From: Xanthobacter agilis
GTDB lineage: Bacteria > Pseudomonadota > Alphaproteobacteria > Rhizobiales > Xanthobacteraceae
Direction: 5' to 3'
Length of the DNA: 64,000 bases
Assembly (NCBI RefSeq): GCF_021730435.1
Contig: NZ_JABWGX010000006.1
Location: 62,001 to 126,000 of the forward strand
Under the pieces are notes generated by a model, which did not search any database, was not told where the DNA came from, and worked only from the letters and a program-made list of their open reading frames with translations. Positions within the stretch are counted from its first letter, which is position 1, and each line of letters opens with the position of its first letter. The translations under genes and the position numbers were made by a program. Below are positions 45,160-54,919 of the stretch, piece by piece.

Positions 45160-45696
45160 GGGCACTCCCGACCAAGGTGTGGGAAGGGGCCGAAAAAATT
45201 CACTTGGAACAAGGCCGGGAACTGGCTAGTGTCCTTTTCAGGAATCGAACCGCAGCATCCAAGGTAGCGGATGCGGGCTTCCGAAAGCTCAAAAAGCAGT
45301 TTCGGGTGCTGAAGGACGGCCAATGAGGTGGCGCGCGGATCTGCTGCGCTCCCGAAGGCATCCAGCGGATGATTGTTTCATGAAGGGCGCGCGTCTTGGT
45401 TTTCGAGCCAGGCGGTGTGGGGTTGGGCGGCCGCTAAGGACTCCGGAATGAGATTCCTGCGGGATGGAGCTCGATAAGCGGACGAATCCGGAACCTTAAT
45501 CGACATGAGTGTGCGCGAGCACCCGAAGCAGGCGGGGCTCGTTGAAGACGACGTTCATCACCTGCGGTGAAAGATGCGGACGCTGCCGCCGATTTTCGCA
45601 CACCACGATTTTCGGACACGCCGGGATCATCACATCCACGGTGACGCGCGCCGACACTGGGGCGGTTTTCACGCCGCGCGAATAGAGAAGATCCAG
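45160..45696. other. Intergenic region between prmC and the DUF4167 gene
   Basis: About 537 bp without a convincing gene, and less GC-rich than its surroundings. Several short frames on both strands lack ribosome sites or family patterns. It probably holds the DUF4167 promoter and a long leader, or a small RNA; nothing could be identified by eye. A GGTTCGATTCC-like stretch on the minus strand near 45240-45253 does not fold as a tRNA. Confidence 0.5.
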
Positions 45697-46740
45697 ATGA
45701 GAAATGGTCAGCAAAAGCGCATGCGCGGCCGAAATAACCGCCGCGGCTCTAATCCCTTGACGCGGGTCTACGAGTCCAACGGTCCGGACGTGAAGGTGCG
45801 CGGTACTGCTCATCATATCACCGAGAAGTACCAGCAGCTCGCCCGTGATGCCCAGTCGTCGGGCGATCCGGTGGCTGCGGAAAACTATCTCCAGCACGCT
45901 GAACATTATCTGCGCCTCATCGCCTCCCTCCAGGGTCAGTTCACGCCGCAGCTCGGCTTCGGCCGGGATGACGATATGGACGACGAGGACATGGACGATG
46001 TGGGCGGGCTCGACGCCCCCCAGCCGTTTTCGCGTCAGGAGCAATATGCGCCGCGCGAGACGCGGGAGCCTCGCGAAGCGCGCGAGGCCAGGGACGGGCG
46101 GGAGCAGCGGGAGAGCCGGGAGCCGCGCGAGCCAAGGGACACGCGCGAGCCAAGGGAGGCTCGGGAGCCGAGGGACACTCGGGAGTCGCGAGACTCGCGT
46201 GAGCCGAGGGACACGCGCGAATCAAGGGACACGCGTGAGCCTCGTGAAGGTCGCGAGCCGCGTGAAGCGCGTGAGCCGAGGGCCGAGGGCCGGACGAGCC
46301 GGGAAGGCCGCAATTTTCGGCGCACCCGCGAGGAAGAGGGCGCCGAGCCGCGCGAATATCGCGCGAGCCGCACCCCGCGCGAGGACGCCGGCGAGGGCGC
46401 CGGCTATGCGCCGGCTCCTGCGCCGCGCCCCGCGCGGAGCAGCCGGAGCCGCGACGAGGCCGAGGCGGCCCCCCGCGCGCCCCGTGCCGAGCGCGCGGAA
46501 GAGGATCATGATATCGGCCTGCCGGCTTTCATCACTGGCACCCCCGCGGTGACCAAGGAGGTTCGGGTCGAGCCGAAGGCGGAGGGCGAGGAGCCCATGG
46601 CGGCCGACGACGCGACGGATGCTGGCGACGGGCGTGTGACGCGCCGCCGCCGCCGTTTCCGCACCCGTGCCGAGCGCGCGGAGGAGACGGGGGCGGGAGA
46701 CGCCCCGGCGCCGGAGCAGCAGGTGTTGTTCGGCGAGTGA
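45697..46740 (+). CDS. DUF4167 domain protein with a long Arg/Glu/Asp repeat region
   Basis: A 347-residue protein. The conserved N-terminal DUF4167 domain (about residues 1-80) begins MRNGQQKRMRGRNNRRGSNPLTRVYESNGPDVKVRG and includes TAHHITEKYQQLARDAQSSGDPVAAENYLQHAEHYLR. The Arg-rich start suggests RNA or nucleic acid binding, but this is an inference. Residues about 118-205 are low-complexity, built of short units such as REPRE, RESRD and REPRDT. The rest is disordered, with an RRRRRFRTRAERAEE patch near the end. An Arg/Asn-rich start followed by a charged, disordered tail is typical for the family. An intrinsic terminator follows. Confidence 0.85.
   Translation: MRNGQQKRMRGRNNRRGSNPLTRVYESNGPDVKVRGTAHHITEKYQQLARDAQSSGDPVAAENYLQHAEHYLRLIASLQGQFTPQLGFGRDDDMDDEDMDDVGGLDAPQPFSRQEQYAPRETREPREAREARDGREQRESREPREPRDTREPREAREPRDTRESRDSREPRDTRESRDTREPREGREPREAREPRAEGRTSREGRNFRRTREEEGAEPREYRASRTPREDAGEGAGYAPAPAPRPARSSRSRDEAEAAPRAPRAERAEEDHDIGLPAFITGTPAVTKEVRVEPKAEGEEPMAADDATDAGDGRVTRRRRRFRTRAERAEETGAGDAPAPEQQVLFGE
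46050..46300 (+). repeat. Degenerate coding repeat (Arg-Glu/Asp units)
   Basis: About 250 bp of short, imperfect tandem units (GAGCCGCGCGAG, GAGCCAAGGGAC, GAGTCGCGAGAC and similar) encoding alternations of Arg with Glu or Asp inside the DUF4167 gene. Unit length is mostly 9, 12 or 18 bp, so the frame is kept. Confidence 0.85.
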
Positions 46741-46788
46741 GCGCCAGCAGCGCCGGTTGGCGCGCGGTTTGATGATTGTCATGTGTCG

Positions 46789-46817
46789 ATGCCCGGGGCT
46801 TGCCCCGGGCATTTTTA
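46789..46817 (+). terminator. Intrinsic terminator of the DUF4167 gene
   Basis: Eleven-pair stem ATGCCCGGGGC/GCCCCGGGCAT with a tight TT loop, followed directly by TTTATT, 48 nt after the stop codon. Confidence 0.85.
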
Positions 46818-47038
46818 TTGCGAGATCCGCAGGCGGCAGTCTCGGGCTTTCCACCATCCGTTTGATCCAGGCGCCCGAGCGCCATCGCCGCCGCGGACTG
46901 TGGGGCGATGGTGAAAAGGTGCGCCGCCGGCAGATCCGCTCAAGCCATGCGCGCAACCGCGCATCGTGATCTTGCGCCCGCTCTTGCAGGGAACACGCGG
47001 CTGGAAAACCGCTGCGGTTCCAGGAAAAACAAGCGGCC

Positions 47039-48010
47039 CTACAGGCGGCGCAGGCTGACTTCGGCCACCTCGTGGTCTCCCGCCTTGCGCAGGATAAGGT
47101 CGGCGCGCTGGCGGGTGGGCAGGATGTTGTCCTTGAGGTTGGGCAGGTTGATGGTGCGCCAGATGGACAGCGCCCGTTCGCGCGCGCCCTCGTCGGTGAG
47201 CTGCGAATAGCGGTGGAAATAGGACAGGGGATCGCGGAAGGCGGTGGCGCGCAGGCGCATGAAGCGCGAGACGTACCAGTCCTCCAGAACCTCTTCCTCG
47301 GCATCGATGTAGATCGAGAAGTCGAAAAAGTCCGAGACGAAGGGAATCGCCTTGCTGTCCTTGGGCGGACGGGTGGTCTGCAGCACGTTCAGCCCCTCGA
47401 CGATGAGAATGTCGGGGCGCTCCACCTCCACCACCTGGTCCGGCATCACGTCGTAGAAAAAGTGGGAATAGAGCGGCGCCCGCACCTGCCGGCGCCCGGC
47501 CTTGATGTCGGTGAGAAAGCGCAGCAGCAGCGGCAGATCATAGCTCTCCGGGAAGCCCTTCTTGTCCATCAGTCCCTCGCGCTTCAACACCGCGTTGGGG
47601 AAGAGGAAGCCGTCGGTGGTCACAAGGTCCACCTTGGGGGTATTGGGCCAGCGGGCGAGCAGCGCCTGCAACACGCGGGCGGTGGTGGACTTGCCCACCG
47701 CCACCGAGCCGGCGATGCCGATGATGTAGGGCATCTTGCCCTCGCCCTCGCGCTCGGTGTCCTTCTGGTCGAGGAAGTAGCTCATGGCGCGGAACAGCTT
47801 CTGCGTCGCCGCCACATAGAGCGAGAGCAGGCGCGAGAGCGGAAGGTAGATTTCCTCCACCTCGCCGATGGAGAGGTGGGCGTTGATGCCTTCCAGGCGC
47901 GCGATGTCGTCGGGCCGCAAGGTCATGGGCGTGTCGCGCCGCAGCGCGGCCCATCCATCGCGCGAGAAGGTGCGATAGGGAGAGAGGCTGGAGTCGATCC
48001 GGCGGTCCAT
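47039..48010 (-). CDS. coaA: Pantothenate kinase, type I (CoaA)
   Basis: Phosphorylates pantothenate, the first and controlling step of coenzyme A synthesis. The 323-residue protein has the P-loop [14 protein letters not shown] (about 110-123), [15 protein letters not shown], and the conserved [27 protein letters not shown] and [21 protein letters not shown]. The sequence begins with [14 protein letters not shown], the normal start of the family. It lies 21 nt after hisE at the end of the histidine operon, an arrangement common in Hyphomicrobiales. Confidence 0.97.
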   Translation of the reverse strand: MDRRIDSSLSPYRTFSRDGWAALRRDTPMTLRPDDIARLEGINAHLSIGEVEEIYLPLSRLLSLYVAATQKLFRAMSYFLDQKDTEREGEGKMPYIIGIAGSVAVGKSTTARVLQALLARWPNTPKVDLVTTDGFLFPNAVLKREGLMDKKGFPESYDLPLLLRFLTDIKAGRRQVRAPLYSHFFYDVMPDQVVEVERPDILIVEGLNVLQTTRPPKDSKAIPFVSDFFDFSIYIDAEEEVLEDWYVSRFMRLRATAFRDPLSYFHRYSQLTDEGARERALSIWRTINLPNLKDNILPTRQRADLILRKAGDHEVAEVSLRRL

Positions 48011-48031
48011 CTGGGGCCTCGCTCCGGTGTG

Positions 48032-48403
48032 TCAGCTCTGGGGCCGGCTGGCTTTTTCCGCAAGGCCGGATTGTCCGGTGCGCCGGGCAAGCTCGGCCTG
48101 GATCTCGCTCAAGGCCACACCCCGCGCCCGCAGCACCACCATGAGGTGGTAAAGGAGATCGGAGGTCTCGGACACCAGCTCCTCCCGCGAGCCGGAGACC
48201 GCCGCGATCACGCTTTCCACCGCCTCTTCCCCGAGCTTCTGGGCGCATTTGGCGACGCCCTTGTCGAGCAAGGAGCGGGTGTAGGAGGCGCCGGCATCGG
48301 CGCCCGCGCGCGCGGCGATGATGGCTTCGAGGTCGGCGAGGGTGAAGGCATCGCCGGCGGCGGTGTCACGGGTAAAGGTTTCGCTGGTGAACGGCTCGCT
48401 CAT
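48032..48403 (-). CDS. hisE: Phosphoribosyl-ATP diphosphatase HisE
   Basis: Hydrolyses phosphoribosyl-ATP to phosphoribosyl-AMP in the second step of histidine synthesis. The 123-residue MazG-like protein has [41 protein letters not shown] and the metal-binding [14 protein letters not shown]. It is a stand-alone HisE, not fused to HisI. It follows hisF after a 117-nt gap and precedes coaA by 21 nt. Confidence 0.95.
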   Translation of the reverse strand: MSEPFTSETFTRDTAAGDAFTLADLEAIIAARAGADAGASYTRSLLDKGVAKCAQKLGEEAVESVIAAVSGSREELVSETSDLLYHLMVVLRARGVALSEIQAELARRTGQSGLAEKASRPQS

Positions 48404-48520
48404 GGGGCACCCGGCGGTTCCCCGCCGCAGGTGCGGACGGGTGGGAAGAGGCGCGAACGACCCACGCGGCGCGGCGTGGGGGCGGCAACGGCGGGAGCGC
48501 CACGACGCGGTCGCGGTCGA

Positions 48521-49297
48521 TCACACATCCAGGCGGACCGGCAGGCCGGCATCGGCGAGGCACATCTTGGCTTCGCGGATGGTGAAGGTGCCGAAATGGA
48601 AGATGGAGGCGGCCAGCACCGCCGAGGCCCCGCCTTCGCGGATGCCGTCCACCAGATGCTCGAGCGTGCCCACCCCGCCGGAGGCGATGACCGGCACATG
48701 CACCGCGTCCGAAACCGCGCGGGTGAGGGCGCAGTCGAAGCCGAGGCCGGTGCCGTCGCGGTCCATGGAGGTGAGCAGGATCTCGCCGGCCCCCAGGTCC
48801 ACGACCTCGCGGGCATAATGGATGGCGTCGATGCCGGTGGGCTTGCGCCCGCCATGGGTGAAGATCTCCCAGCGGTCAGCCTCGCCGGGGGCGGACACCT
48901 TCTTGGCGTCGATGGCGACCACGATGCATTGCTCGCCGAATTTCTCCGCCGCCTCGCCCACGAAGGCGCGGCGGTTCACGGCGGCGGTGTTGATCGAGAC
49001 CTTGTCGGCGCCCGCGTGGAGCAGGGTGCGCACGTCGTCCACGGTGCGCACGCCGCCGCCGACCGTGAGCGGCATGAAGCATTGCTCGGCGGTGCGCTGC
49101 ACCACGTCGAGGATGGTGCCCCGGTTCTCGTGGCTGGCGGTGATGTCGAGGAAGGTCAGTTCGTCGGCACCCGCGGCGTCATAGGCGCGGGCGGCCTCCA
49201 CCGGGTCGCCGGCGTCGCGCAGGTCCACGAACTGGACACCCTTCACCACGCGACCGTCCTTCACGTCGAGGCAGGGGATGACCCGGACTTTCAGCAT
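48521..49297 (-). CDS. hisF: Imidazole glycerol phosphate synthase subunit HisF
   Basis: Cyclase subunit that joins with the HisH glutaminase to make imidazole glycerol phosphate and AICAR. The 258-residue (beta-alpha)8 barrel has catalytic Asp residues in [16 protein letters not shown] (about 11) and in [11 protein letters not shown] (about 130), phosphate-binding [10 protein letters not shown] and [11 protein letters not shown]. Located 7 nt after hisA, so in the same operon. Confidence 0.97.
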   Translation of the reverse strand: MLKVRVIPCLDVKDGRVVKGVQFVDLRDAGDPVEAARAYDAAGADELTFLDITASHENRGTILDVVQRTAEQCFMPLTVGGGVRTVDDVRTLLHAGADKVSINTAAVNRRAFVGEAAEKFGEQCIVVAIDAKKVSAPGEADRWEIFTHGGRKPTGIDAIHYAREVVDLGAGEILLTSMDRDGTGLGFDCALTRAVSDAVHVPVIASGGVGTLEHLVDGIREGGASAVLAASIFHFGTFTIREAKMCLADAGLPVRLDV

Positions 49298-49304
49298 GGC
49301 ACAC

Positions 49305-50033
49305 CTACCGTCCGGCCACCAGGGCCAGCGCCTCGCGGGGGTCGAGCCGGCCGTCGTAGAGGGCGCGGCCGGTGATGGCGCCTTCGAGCTTTAGTGCCCG
49401 CGGCTCCAGCATCGCCTCGATGTCCTTGAGCGAGGCGAGCCCGCCGGAGGCGATGACCGGGATCGAGACCGCATCGGCGAGCGCGATGGTGGCTTCCAGG
49501 TTCAGGCCCTTCAAAAGGCCGTCGCGGGCGATGTCGGTGTAGATGAGGGCGGACACGCCCGCATCCTCGAAGCGCCGGGCGATGTCCACCGCCGGCAGGT
49601 CCGAGGTCTCGGCCCAGCCCTGCACCGCGACCTGTCCGTCGCGGGCGTCGAGGCCCACCGCGACGCGGCCCGGATGGGCCTTGGCGGCGGCCTTCACGAA
49701 GTCGGGATCGCGCACCGCGGCGGTGCCGAGGATGACGCGGGTGACGCCCTTCCCCAGCCAGGCGTCCACGGTCGCCATGTCGCGGATGCCGCCACCGAGC
49801 TGCACCGGGATCGAAACCGTCTCCAGGATCCGTTCCACGGCGGCGGCGTTCACCGGCTTGCCGGCGAAGGCGCCGTTGAGGTCCACCAGATGGAGATAGC
49901 GGAAGCCGAGGGTTTCGAACTCCCCGGCCTGGGCGGCGGGGTCGTGGTTGAACACGGTGGCGCGCGCCATGTCGCCCTGTTCGAGGCGAACGGCGAGGCC
50001 GTCCTTCAGATCGATGGCCGGAAAAAGGATCAC
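49305..50033 (-). CDS. hisA: Phosphoribosylformimino-5-aminoimidazole carboxamide ribotide isomerase HisA
   Basis: Isomerises ProFAR to PRFAR, the substrate of HisHF. The 242-residue barrel has the catalytic Asp in [14 protein letters not shown] near the N-terminus and the second in [12 protein letters not shown], with phosphate-binding QLGGGIRDM and [10 protein letters not shown]. The start is a GTG overlapping the hisH stop as GTGA, so expression is coupled. No ATG is near the expected N-terminus. Confidence 0.96.
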   Translation of the reverse strand: MILFPAIDLKDGLAVRLEQGDMARATVFNHDPAAQAGEFETLGFRYLHLVDLNGAFAGKPVNAAAVERILETVSIPVQLGGGIRDMATVDAWLGKGVTRVILGTAAVRDPDFVKAAAKAHPGRVAVGLDARDGQVAVQGWAETSDLPAVDIARRFEDAGVSALIYTDIARDGLLKGLNLEATIALADAVSIPVIASGGLASLKDIEAMLEPRALKLEGAITGRALYDGRLDPREALALVAGR

Positions 50034-50677
50034 GGATGCCACTTCAGGAAATTCGCGAGCAGGGCCAGACCGAGGGTCTGGCTCTTTTCGGGGTGGAACT
50101 GGGTGCCGGCCACGTTGTCGCGGGCGACCATGGCGGTGATGGTTCCGCCATAGTCGGTGGTGGCGACGAGGTCGAGCCCGTCGGCCGGTTTCATGTGGTA
50201 GGAATGCACGAAATAGGCGTTGAGCCCACTTTCCCCGGTGCGGATGCCCGCGAGCAGCGGATGTTCGCGCGCCGGGTTCAGCGTGTTCCAGCCCATGTGC
50301 GGGATCTTGAGGTGCGGATCGGCGGGCGTGATGCGATCCACCTCGCCCCGGATCCAGCCGAGGCCCTGCGTGACCTTGTGTTCCAGGCCGCGCTCGGCCA
50401 GGAGCTGGGCGCCGACGCAGATGCCGAGGAAGGGCCGGCCCTTCTCCTTCACCGCCTCGGTCATGGCCTCCACCATGCCGGGCACGGCATCGAGGCCGGC
50501 GCGGCAATCGGCGAAGGCGCCGACGCCGGGCAGCACCACCCGGTCGGCGGCGCGCACCACATCCGGGTCGCTGGTGACGATCACGGTCTCGTGGCCGAGG
50601 CTCTGGGCCGCCCGCTCCATGGCCTTGGCGGCCGAATGCAGGTTGCCGGAATTGTAATCGATGATGGCGACGGTCAT
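50030..50677 (-). CDS. hisH: Imidazole glycerol phosphate synthase glutaminase subunit HisH
   Basis: Class I glutamine amidotransferase that feeds ammonia to HisF. The 215-residue protein has the catalytic Cys in GICVGAQLL (about residue 87), the His-Glu pair in [10 protein letters not shown] near 193-195, and the oxyanion-loop PGVGAFADC. It starts 5 nt after the DUF2628 gene and overlaps hisA. Confidence 0.97.
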   Translation of the reverse strand: MTVAIIDYNSGNLHSAAKAMERAAQSLGHETVIVTSDPDVVRAADRVVLPGVGAFADCRAGLDAVPGMVEAMTEAVKEKGRPFLGICVGAQLLAERGLEHKVTQGLGWIRGEVDRITPADPHLKIPHMGWNTLNPAREHPLLAGIRTGESGLNAYFVHSYHMKPADGLDLVATTDYGGTITAMVARDNVAGTQFHPEKSQTLGLALLANFLKWHP

Positions 50678-50682
50678 GGACT

Positions 50683-51171
50683 TCAGTGTCCCGGAAAGGT
50701 GCCGATGACGGACGACACCGCCGCCAGCCCGGCCGTCTCCGCCCGCGGCGCGGGGCGCGGGGCGAGGGCTTCCGGCGGTGCCGGGCGACGCGGCGTCCAG
50801 GCCGCGAAGAAGCGCTGTTCGGCGAGATCCCGCTTCGGTGCGATGACCACGCCCTCCTCCACATAGCCGCCGCGGGCGAGCTTGCGCGCGCGCAGCGCCG
50901 GCAGATCGAAGGCGATGAGCAGGCTGAAGCCGATCATCACCACCTCGACGCTCGCGGCAGGGGCGCCGGCCACGGACAAGGCGACCGCCATCAGCAGCGA
51001 CACCGCCACATAGGCGGCGAACACCATCCACAGCCGATGATAAAGCAGCACCAGGGGCGTGAACAGAAGCGCAAGCCACGAGAAGGCCTCGCGCACGAAC
51101 ACGACGCGCCCTTCCGCTGCCGCCACGGTATCGCCGGGGCGGGTGCGGGAGAAGACCGTGAAGGTCGCCAT
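50683..51171 (-). CDS. DUF2628 membrane protein in the his operon
   Basis: A 162-residue inner-membrane protein of unknown function. The N-terminal cytoplasmic strand region ([29 protein letters not shown]) is followed by two or three hydrophobic helices (about 34-48, 49-66 and 75-90). A Pro/Ala/Arg-rich cytoplasmic tail begins with [23 protein letters not shown]. It lies between hisB (21 nt) and hisH (5 nt), with a good Shine-Dalgarno. This position is conserved among related bacteria as far as I know, but no role in histidine synthesis is established. Confidence 0.85.
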   Translation of the reverse strand: MATFTVFSRTRPGDTVAAAEGRVVFVREAFSWLALLFTPLVLLYHRLWMVFAAYVAVSLLMAVALSVAGAPAASVEVVMIGFSLLIAFDLPALRARKLARGGYVEEGVVIAPKRDLAEQRFFAAWTPRRPAPPEALAPRPAPRAETAGLAAVSSVIGTFPGH

Positions 51172-51192
51172 GATGTGCTCCCGTCCGTTCGT

Positions 51193-51786
51193 TCAGCTAC
51201 CCAGCGCGCCCTTGGTGGAGGGGATCTCCCCCGCTGCCGCCGGATCGATGGCCACCGCCGCCCGCAGTACCCGGGCGAGGCCCTTGAAGCAACTCTCGGA
51301 GATGTGGTGCGCATTGAGCCCGTACAGGGTCTCCACATGCAGCGTCACGCCCGCATTCATGGTGAAGGCCTGGAAGAACTCGCGCACCAGCTCGGTGTCG
51401 AAGGTGCCGATCTTGGCCACTGGAAATTCGGTGCGGAACACCAGGAACGGCCGTCCCGAGACATCGATGGCGACGCGGGTCAGGGTCTCGTCCATGGGCA
51501 TGAGGCAGTCGGCATAGCGGGTGATGCCGCGCAGGTCGCCCAGCGCCTTCTTCACCGCCTGGCCGAGCACGATGCCCACGTCCTCGGTGGTGTGATGGAA
51601 ATCGATGTGGAGATCGCCCTTGGCCTTTATCGACAGGTCGAAGCGGGCATGACGCGCGATGGCATCCAGCATATGGTCCAGGAACCCGATGCCGGTGGAA
51701 ATGTCCGATTTCCCCGTCCCGTCGAGATCGACGGAAACGGAGATCTGCGTCTCCTTCGTCTCGCGAACGATATCTGCCTTGCGCAT
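51193..51786 (-). CDS. hisB: Imidazoleglycerol-phosphate dehydratase HisB
   Basis: Manganese enzyme that dehydrates imidazole glycerol phosphate to imidazole acetol phosphate. The 197-residue single-function protein has the metal-binding motifs [13 protein letters not shown] and [11 protein letters not shown], then the C-terminal copies [14 protein letters not shown] and [13 protein letters not shown]. It lacks the phosphatase domain of the enterobacterial bifunctional enzyme. First gene of the hisB-DUF2628-hisH-hisA-hisF-hisE-coaA run; the divergent hydrolase gene begins 172 bp away. Confidence 0.97.
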   Translation of the reverse strand: MRKADIVRETKETQISVSVDLDGTGKSDISTGIGFLDHMLDAIARHARFDLSIKAKGDLHIDFHHTTEDVGIVLGQAVKKALGDLRGITRYADCLMPMDETLTRVAIDVSGRPFLVFRTEFPVAKIGTFDTELVREFFQAFTMNAGVTLHVETLYGLNAHHISESCFKGLARVLRAAVAIDPAAAGEIPSTKGALGS

Positions 51787-51958
51787 GACCGCCTCTGGTC
51801 CACCTTCAGGAGGCTGCTGGAACCTCTCCAAGGCAGCGGGTTCTAGCAGCATCCCTGCTGCAACGCCATATGGCGATGAGATGACGCGGCCCCGGCGCGG
51901 CCGAAGCGCGCGGGGCGTGCCGGATGGTCCCCCCTGAGTGTAGCAAACGGGAGCCGTG

Positions 51959-52759
51959 ATGCCGACCACGTCCAATGACGATATCGTTCTCGATTATCAG
52001 GTGAGCGGCGAGGGGCCGCCCGTGCTCCTCATCTCCGGCCTGTCGGCGCAGCGGCCCTTCTGGGGGCTTACCCGGCCGCTCCTGTCCGGCTTCACCCTGG
52101 TCGAGTTCGACAACCGCGACATCGGCAAGAGCGGGCAGGCCCGCGGCCCTTACACGGTGGCCGACATGGCGCGCGACGCGCTGGCGGTGCTCGATGCCGC
52201 CGGCATCGGCAAGGCCCATGTGGTGGGCCACTCCATGGGCGGGGCCATCGCCCAGGAATTGGCCATCGCCGCGCCCGGCCGGGTTGACCGGCTGGTGCTC
52301 GCCAACAGCTTCGCCCGGCAGAATCTTTATACGCGCGGCATCATGCGCCTGTTCGCCGACCTGCGCCGGCATGTCGCCGACGAATTGGTGTTCGGCGCCG
52401 GCCTCACCAGCTTCGTGCTCGGGGAGGAGTTCTTGCGGCGCAACGACCTTTATGCCGTGGTGCAGGCCTCCCTTGACGCCGGCCTCGACCAGCCCAAGGC
52501 GGCGTTCCTGCGCCAGCTGGAGGCCTGCGTGGCCTCGGATACGCTGGACCGCCTGCACGACATCAAGGCGCCGACGCTGGTGGTGTATTCCGACGGCGAC
52601 CGGCTGTTCTCCCCGGCCATGGCGCGGGAGCTGGCGTCGGGCATCCCGGCCGGCGCCGACCTCGACGAGATCGTGGACAGCGGCCATTGTCCGATGGTGG
52701 AGCAGCCCCAGGCGTTCGCGCAGGTGGTGCGGCGCTTCCTCGGGGCCGGGGGGCGCTGA
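51959..52759 (+). CDS. Alpha/beta hydrolase
   Basis: A 266-residue alpha/beta-hydrolase of the esterase/haloperoxidase-like group. The nucleophile elbow is [13 protein letters not shown] (about residue 90), the acid is probably Asp in [12 protein letters not shown], and the His is in [13 protein letters not shown] near the C-terminus. The early [23 protein letters not shown] is typical. A GTG one codon earlier is possible; the ATG is better spaced from GGGAG. It is divergent from hisB and precedes hslV by 165 nt. Substrate unknown. Confidence 0.88.
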   Translation: MPTTSNDDIVLDYQVSGEGPPVLLISGLSAQRPFWGLTRPLLSGFTLVEFDNRDIGKSGQARGPYTVADMARDALAVLDAAGIGKAHVVGHSMGGAIAQELAIAAPGRVDRLVLANSFARQNLYTRGIMRLFADLRRHVADELVFGAGLTSFVLGEEFLRRNDLYAVVQASLDAGLDQPKAAFLRQLEACVASDTLDRLHDIKAPTLVVYSDGDRLFSPAMARELASGIPAGADLDEIVDSGHCPMVEQPQAFAQVVRRFLGAGGR

Positions 52760-52835
52760 GGCGCCTTTCCGTCGCCGTGTTGCGTTCGCGCATTGCATGG
52801 GCGCGCGAACGACATAAGTAACGGCAGGAGTCAGC

Positions 52836-52860
52836 CCCGCGGGTGGAGCCCACCCGCGGG
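52836..52860 (+). promoter_or_regulatory. Hairpin in the hslVU leader
   Basis: A perfect 11-pair stem CCCGCGGGTGG/CCACCCGCGGG with a 3-nt loop, 64 nt before the hslV start and without a following T-run. It may end the upstream hydrolase transcript or sit in the hslVU leader. Confidence 0.5.
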
Positions 52861-52924
52861 AGATCACGCGCCGCGCCCCGTTTCCCCGCCGCGGGGGGAG
52901 GGCGCGGCCCGAGCGGAGCGCTTG

Positions 52925-53473
52925 ATGCATTCTTCCCCGGATACCATTTACGGCACTACCATCGTTTCCATCCGCAAGGGCGGCAAGGTCGCCATCGCCG
53001 GCGACGGGCAGGTGACGCTCGGCAATACCGTGCTGAAATCCAACGCCCGCAAGGTGCGGCGACTGGGCCGGGGCGACGTGATCGGGGGCTTCGCCGGTGC
53101 CACCGCCGATGCCTTCACCTTGTTCGAGCGCCTGGAAGGGAAGCTGGAGCAGTATCCCGGCCAGCTCCAGCGGGCCGCCGTGGAACTGGCCAAGGACTGG
53201 CGCACCGATCGCTACCTGCGCCGGCTGGAGGCCATGATGATCGTGGCCGACGCCGCCGTGACGCTGGTCCTCACCGGCACCGGCGACGTGCTGGAGCCGG
53301 AAGCCGGAGTGGCCGGCATCGGTTCGGGCGGGTCCTATGCGCTGGCCGCGGCGCGGGCGCTGCTGGACCACCAGGACGACCCCGAGGCGATCGCCCGGCG
53401 GGCGCTCGAGATCGCCGCCGACATCTGCATCTACACCAACCGGAACATCGTCATCGAGACCATCGGCGCCTGA
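52925..53473 (+). CDS. hslV: ATP-dependent protease subunit HslV
   Basis: Proteolytic core of the HslUV (ClpYQ) complex. The 182-residue protein is a threonine peptidase; the likely mature N-terminus is the Thr at residue 11 in [19 protein letters not shown], so a ten-residue propeptide is removed. Other conserved parts are [55 protein letters not shown] and [12 protein letters not shown]. The start is an ATG preceded by GGAG; a TTG lies one codon upstream. hslU follows after 51 nt. Confidence 0.97.
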   Translation: MHSSPDTIYGTTIVSIRKGGKVAIAGDGQVTLGNTVLKSNARKVRRLGRGDVIGGFAGATADAFTLFERLEGKLEQYPGQLQRAAVELAKDWRTDRYLRRLEAMMIVADAAVTLVLTGTGDVLEPEAGVAGIGSGGSYALAAARALLDHQDDPEAIARRALEIAADICIYTNRNIVIETIGA

Positions 53474-53524
53474 GGGCCGCCGGGTTTCGATGCCACACGC
53501 CCCGTTACGGAAGCAAGACCTGAC

Positions 53525-54835
53525 ATGAGCAGCGACTTTTCCCCCCGCGAGATCGTTTCCGAGCTTGATCGCCACATCGTCGGCCAGGCCAATGCCAAGC
53601 GGGCGGTGGCCATTGCCCTGCGCAACCGCTGGCGCCGGCTGAAGCTGGACGACAAGCTGCGCGAGGAGGTTCTGCCCAAGAACATCCTGATGATCGGCCC
53701 CACCGGGGTCGGCAAGACCGAGATTTCCCGTCGCCTCGCCAAGCTCGCCGGGGCGCCGTTCCTGAAGGTGGAGGCCACCAAGTTCACGGAAGTGGGCTAT
53801 GTGGGCCGCGACGTGGAACAGATCGTGCGCGACCTCGTGGAGGTCGGCATCGGCATCGTGCGCGAGGTCAAGCGCAAGGACGTGCAGGCCAAGGCTCATC
53901 TGGCCGCCGAAGGCCGGGTGCTCGACGCCCTGGTGGGGGTGAATGCCTCCCCCGCCACCCGCGACGCGTTCAGGAAGCGCCTGCGCGCCGGCGAGTTGGA
54001 CGACAAGGAAGTGGAGGTCGAGGTGCAGGCCGGCGGCGGCGGGATGCCGTTGTTCGAGCTGCCGGGCATGCCGGGGGCGCAGATGGGCGCCGTCTCGCTC
54101 GGCGACATGCTGGGCAAGGCCTTCGGCGGGCGCACCAAGACCCGCCGGGTGAGCGTGAAGGAAGCCCATCCCCTCCTGCTCACCGAGGAGGCCGACAAGC
54201 TCATCGACCAGGAGGCCACCGTTCAGGACGCCATCCACGCGGTGGAGAACAACGGCATCGTGTTCCTGGACGAGATCGACAAGATCGCCGGGCGCGAGGG
54301 CCGCTCGGGGGCCGACGTCTCCCGCGAGGGCGTGCAGCGCGACCTGCTGCCGCTCATCGAGGGCACCACCGTATCCACCAAGCACGGGCCGGTGAAGACC
54401 GATCACATTCTGTTCATCGCCTCCGGCGCCTTCCACGTGTCGAAGCCCTCGGACCTGCTGCCCGAGCTGCAGGGCCGCCTGCCGATCCGGGTCGAGCTGG
54501 AGGCGCTCACCCGTGCCGATTTCGTGCGCATCCTCACCGAGACCGAGGCCAGCCTCGTCAAGCAGTCGGTGGCGCTGATGGCCACCGAGGGCGTCGCCCT
54601 CACGGTCACCCCCGAGGCCGTGGAGGCCATCGCCGACGCGGCGGTGGAGGTGAATTCCAGCGTGGAGAACATCGGCGCCCGCCGGCTCCAGACCGTGATC
54701 GAACGGGTTCTGGACGACCTCTCCTTCACCGCTCCCGACCGCTCCGGCGAGGCGGTGGTGATCGACGCGGAATATGTGCGTTCGCGGGTCGCGGATCTGG
54801 CCAAGAACGCCGACCTGAGCCGCTTCATCCTCTGA
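53525..54835 (+). CDS. hslU: ATP-dependent protease ATPase subunit HslU
   Basis: AAA+ unfoldase that feeds proteins to HslV. The 436-residue protein has Walker [10 protein letters not shown] (about 58-66), the pore motif in [19 protein letters not shown], the I domain (about 105-240), Walker [17 protein letters not shown], and sensor-2 [15 protein letters not shown]. It ends with the C-terminal DLSRFIL that inserts in HslV. Length and ends are normal for the family. Convergent with the PHB depolymerase gene. Confidence 0.97.
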   Translation: MSSDFSPREIVSELDRHIVGQANAKRAVAIALRNRWRRLKLDDKLREEVLPKNILMIGPTGVGKTEISRRLAKLAGAPFLKVEATKFTEVGYVGRDVEQIVRDLVEVGIGIVREVKRKDVQAKAHLAAEGRVLDALVGVNASPATRDAFRKRLRAGELDDKEVEVEVQAGGGGMPLFELPGMPGAQMGAVSLGDMLGKAFGGRTKTRRVSVKEAHPLLLTEEADKLIDQEATVQDAIHAVENNGIVFLDEIDKIAGREGRSGADVSREGVQRDLLPLIEGTTVSTKHGPVKTDHILFIASGAFHVSKPSDLLPELQGRLPIRVELEALTRADFVRILTETEASLVKQSVALMATEGVALTVTPEAVEAIADAAVEVNSSVENIGARRLQTVIERVLDDLSFTAPDRSGEAVVIDAEYVRSRVADLAKNADLSRFIL

Positions 54836-54919
54836 ACGGCGCAGGTTCTTGCGCAGGTTCTTCCGCGGGTCCTTGACCGCGGTTCATGGGACCTGTCGCC
54901 GGATCCCCGCGGCGGCGCC

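Noticed and set aside
45238-45300. A tRNA-like T-loop (GGTTCGATTCC on the minus strand)
   Set aside because: The T-stem does not pair beyond two bases, and no acceptor stem, D-arm or anticodon arm can be folded around it.
54836-54919. Repeat element after hslU (GCGCAGGTTCTT twice, followed by a similar GGTCCTT)
   Set aside because: The repeats are short and local to an intergenic spacer between convergent genes, with no further structure apart from a 6-pair stem.
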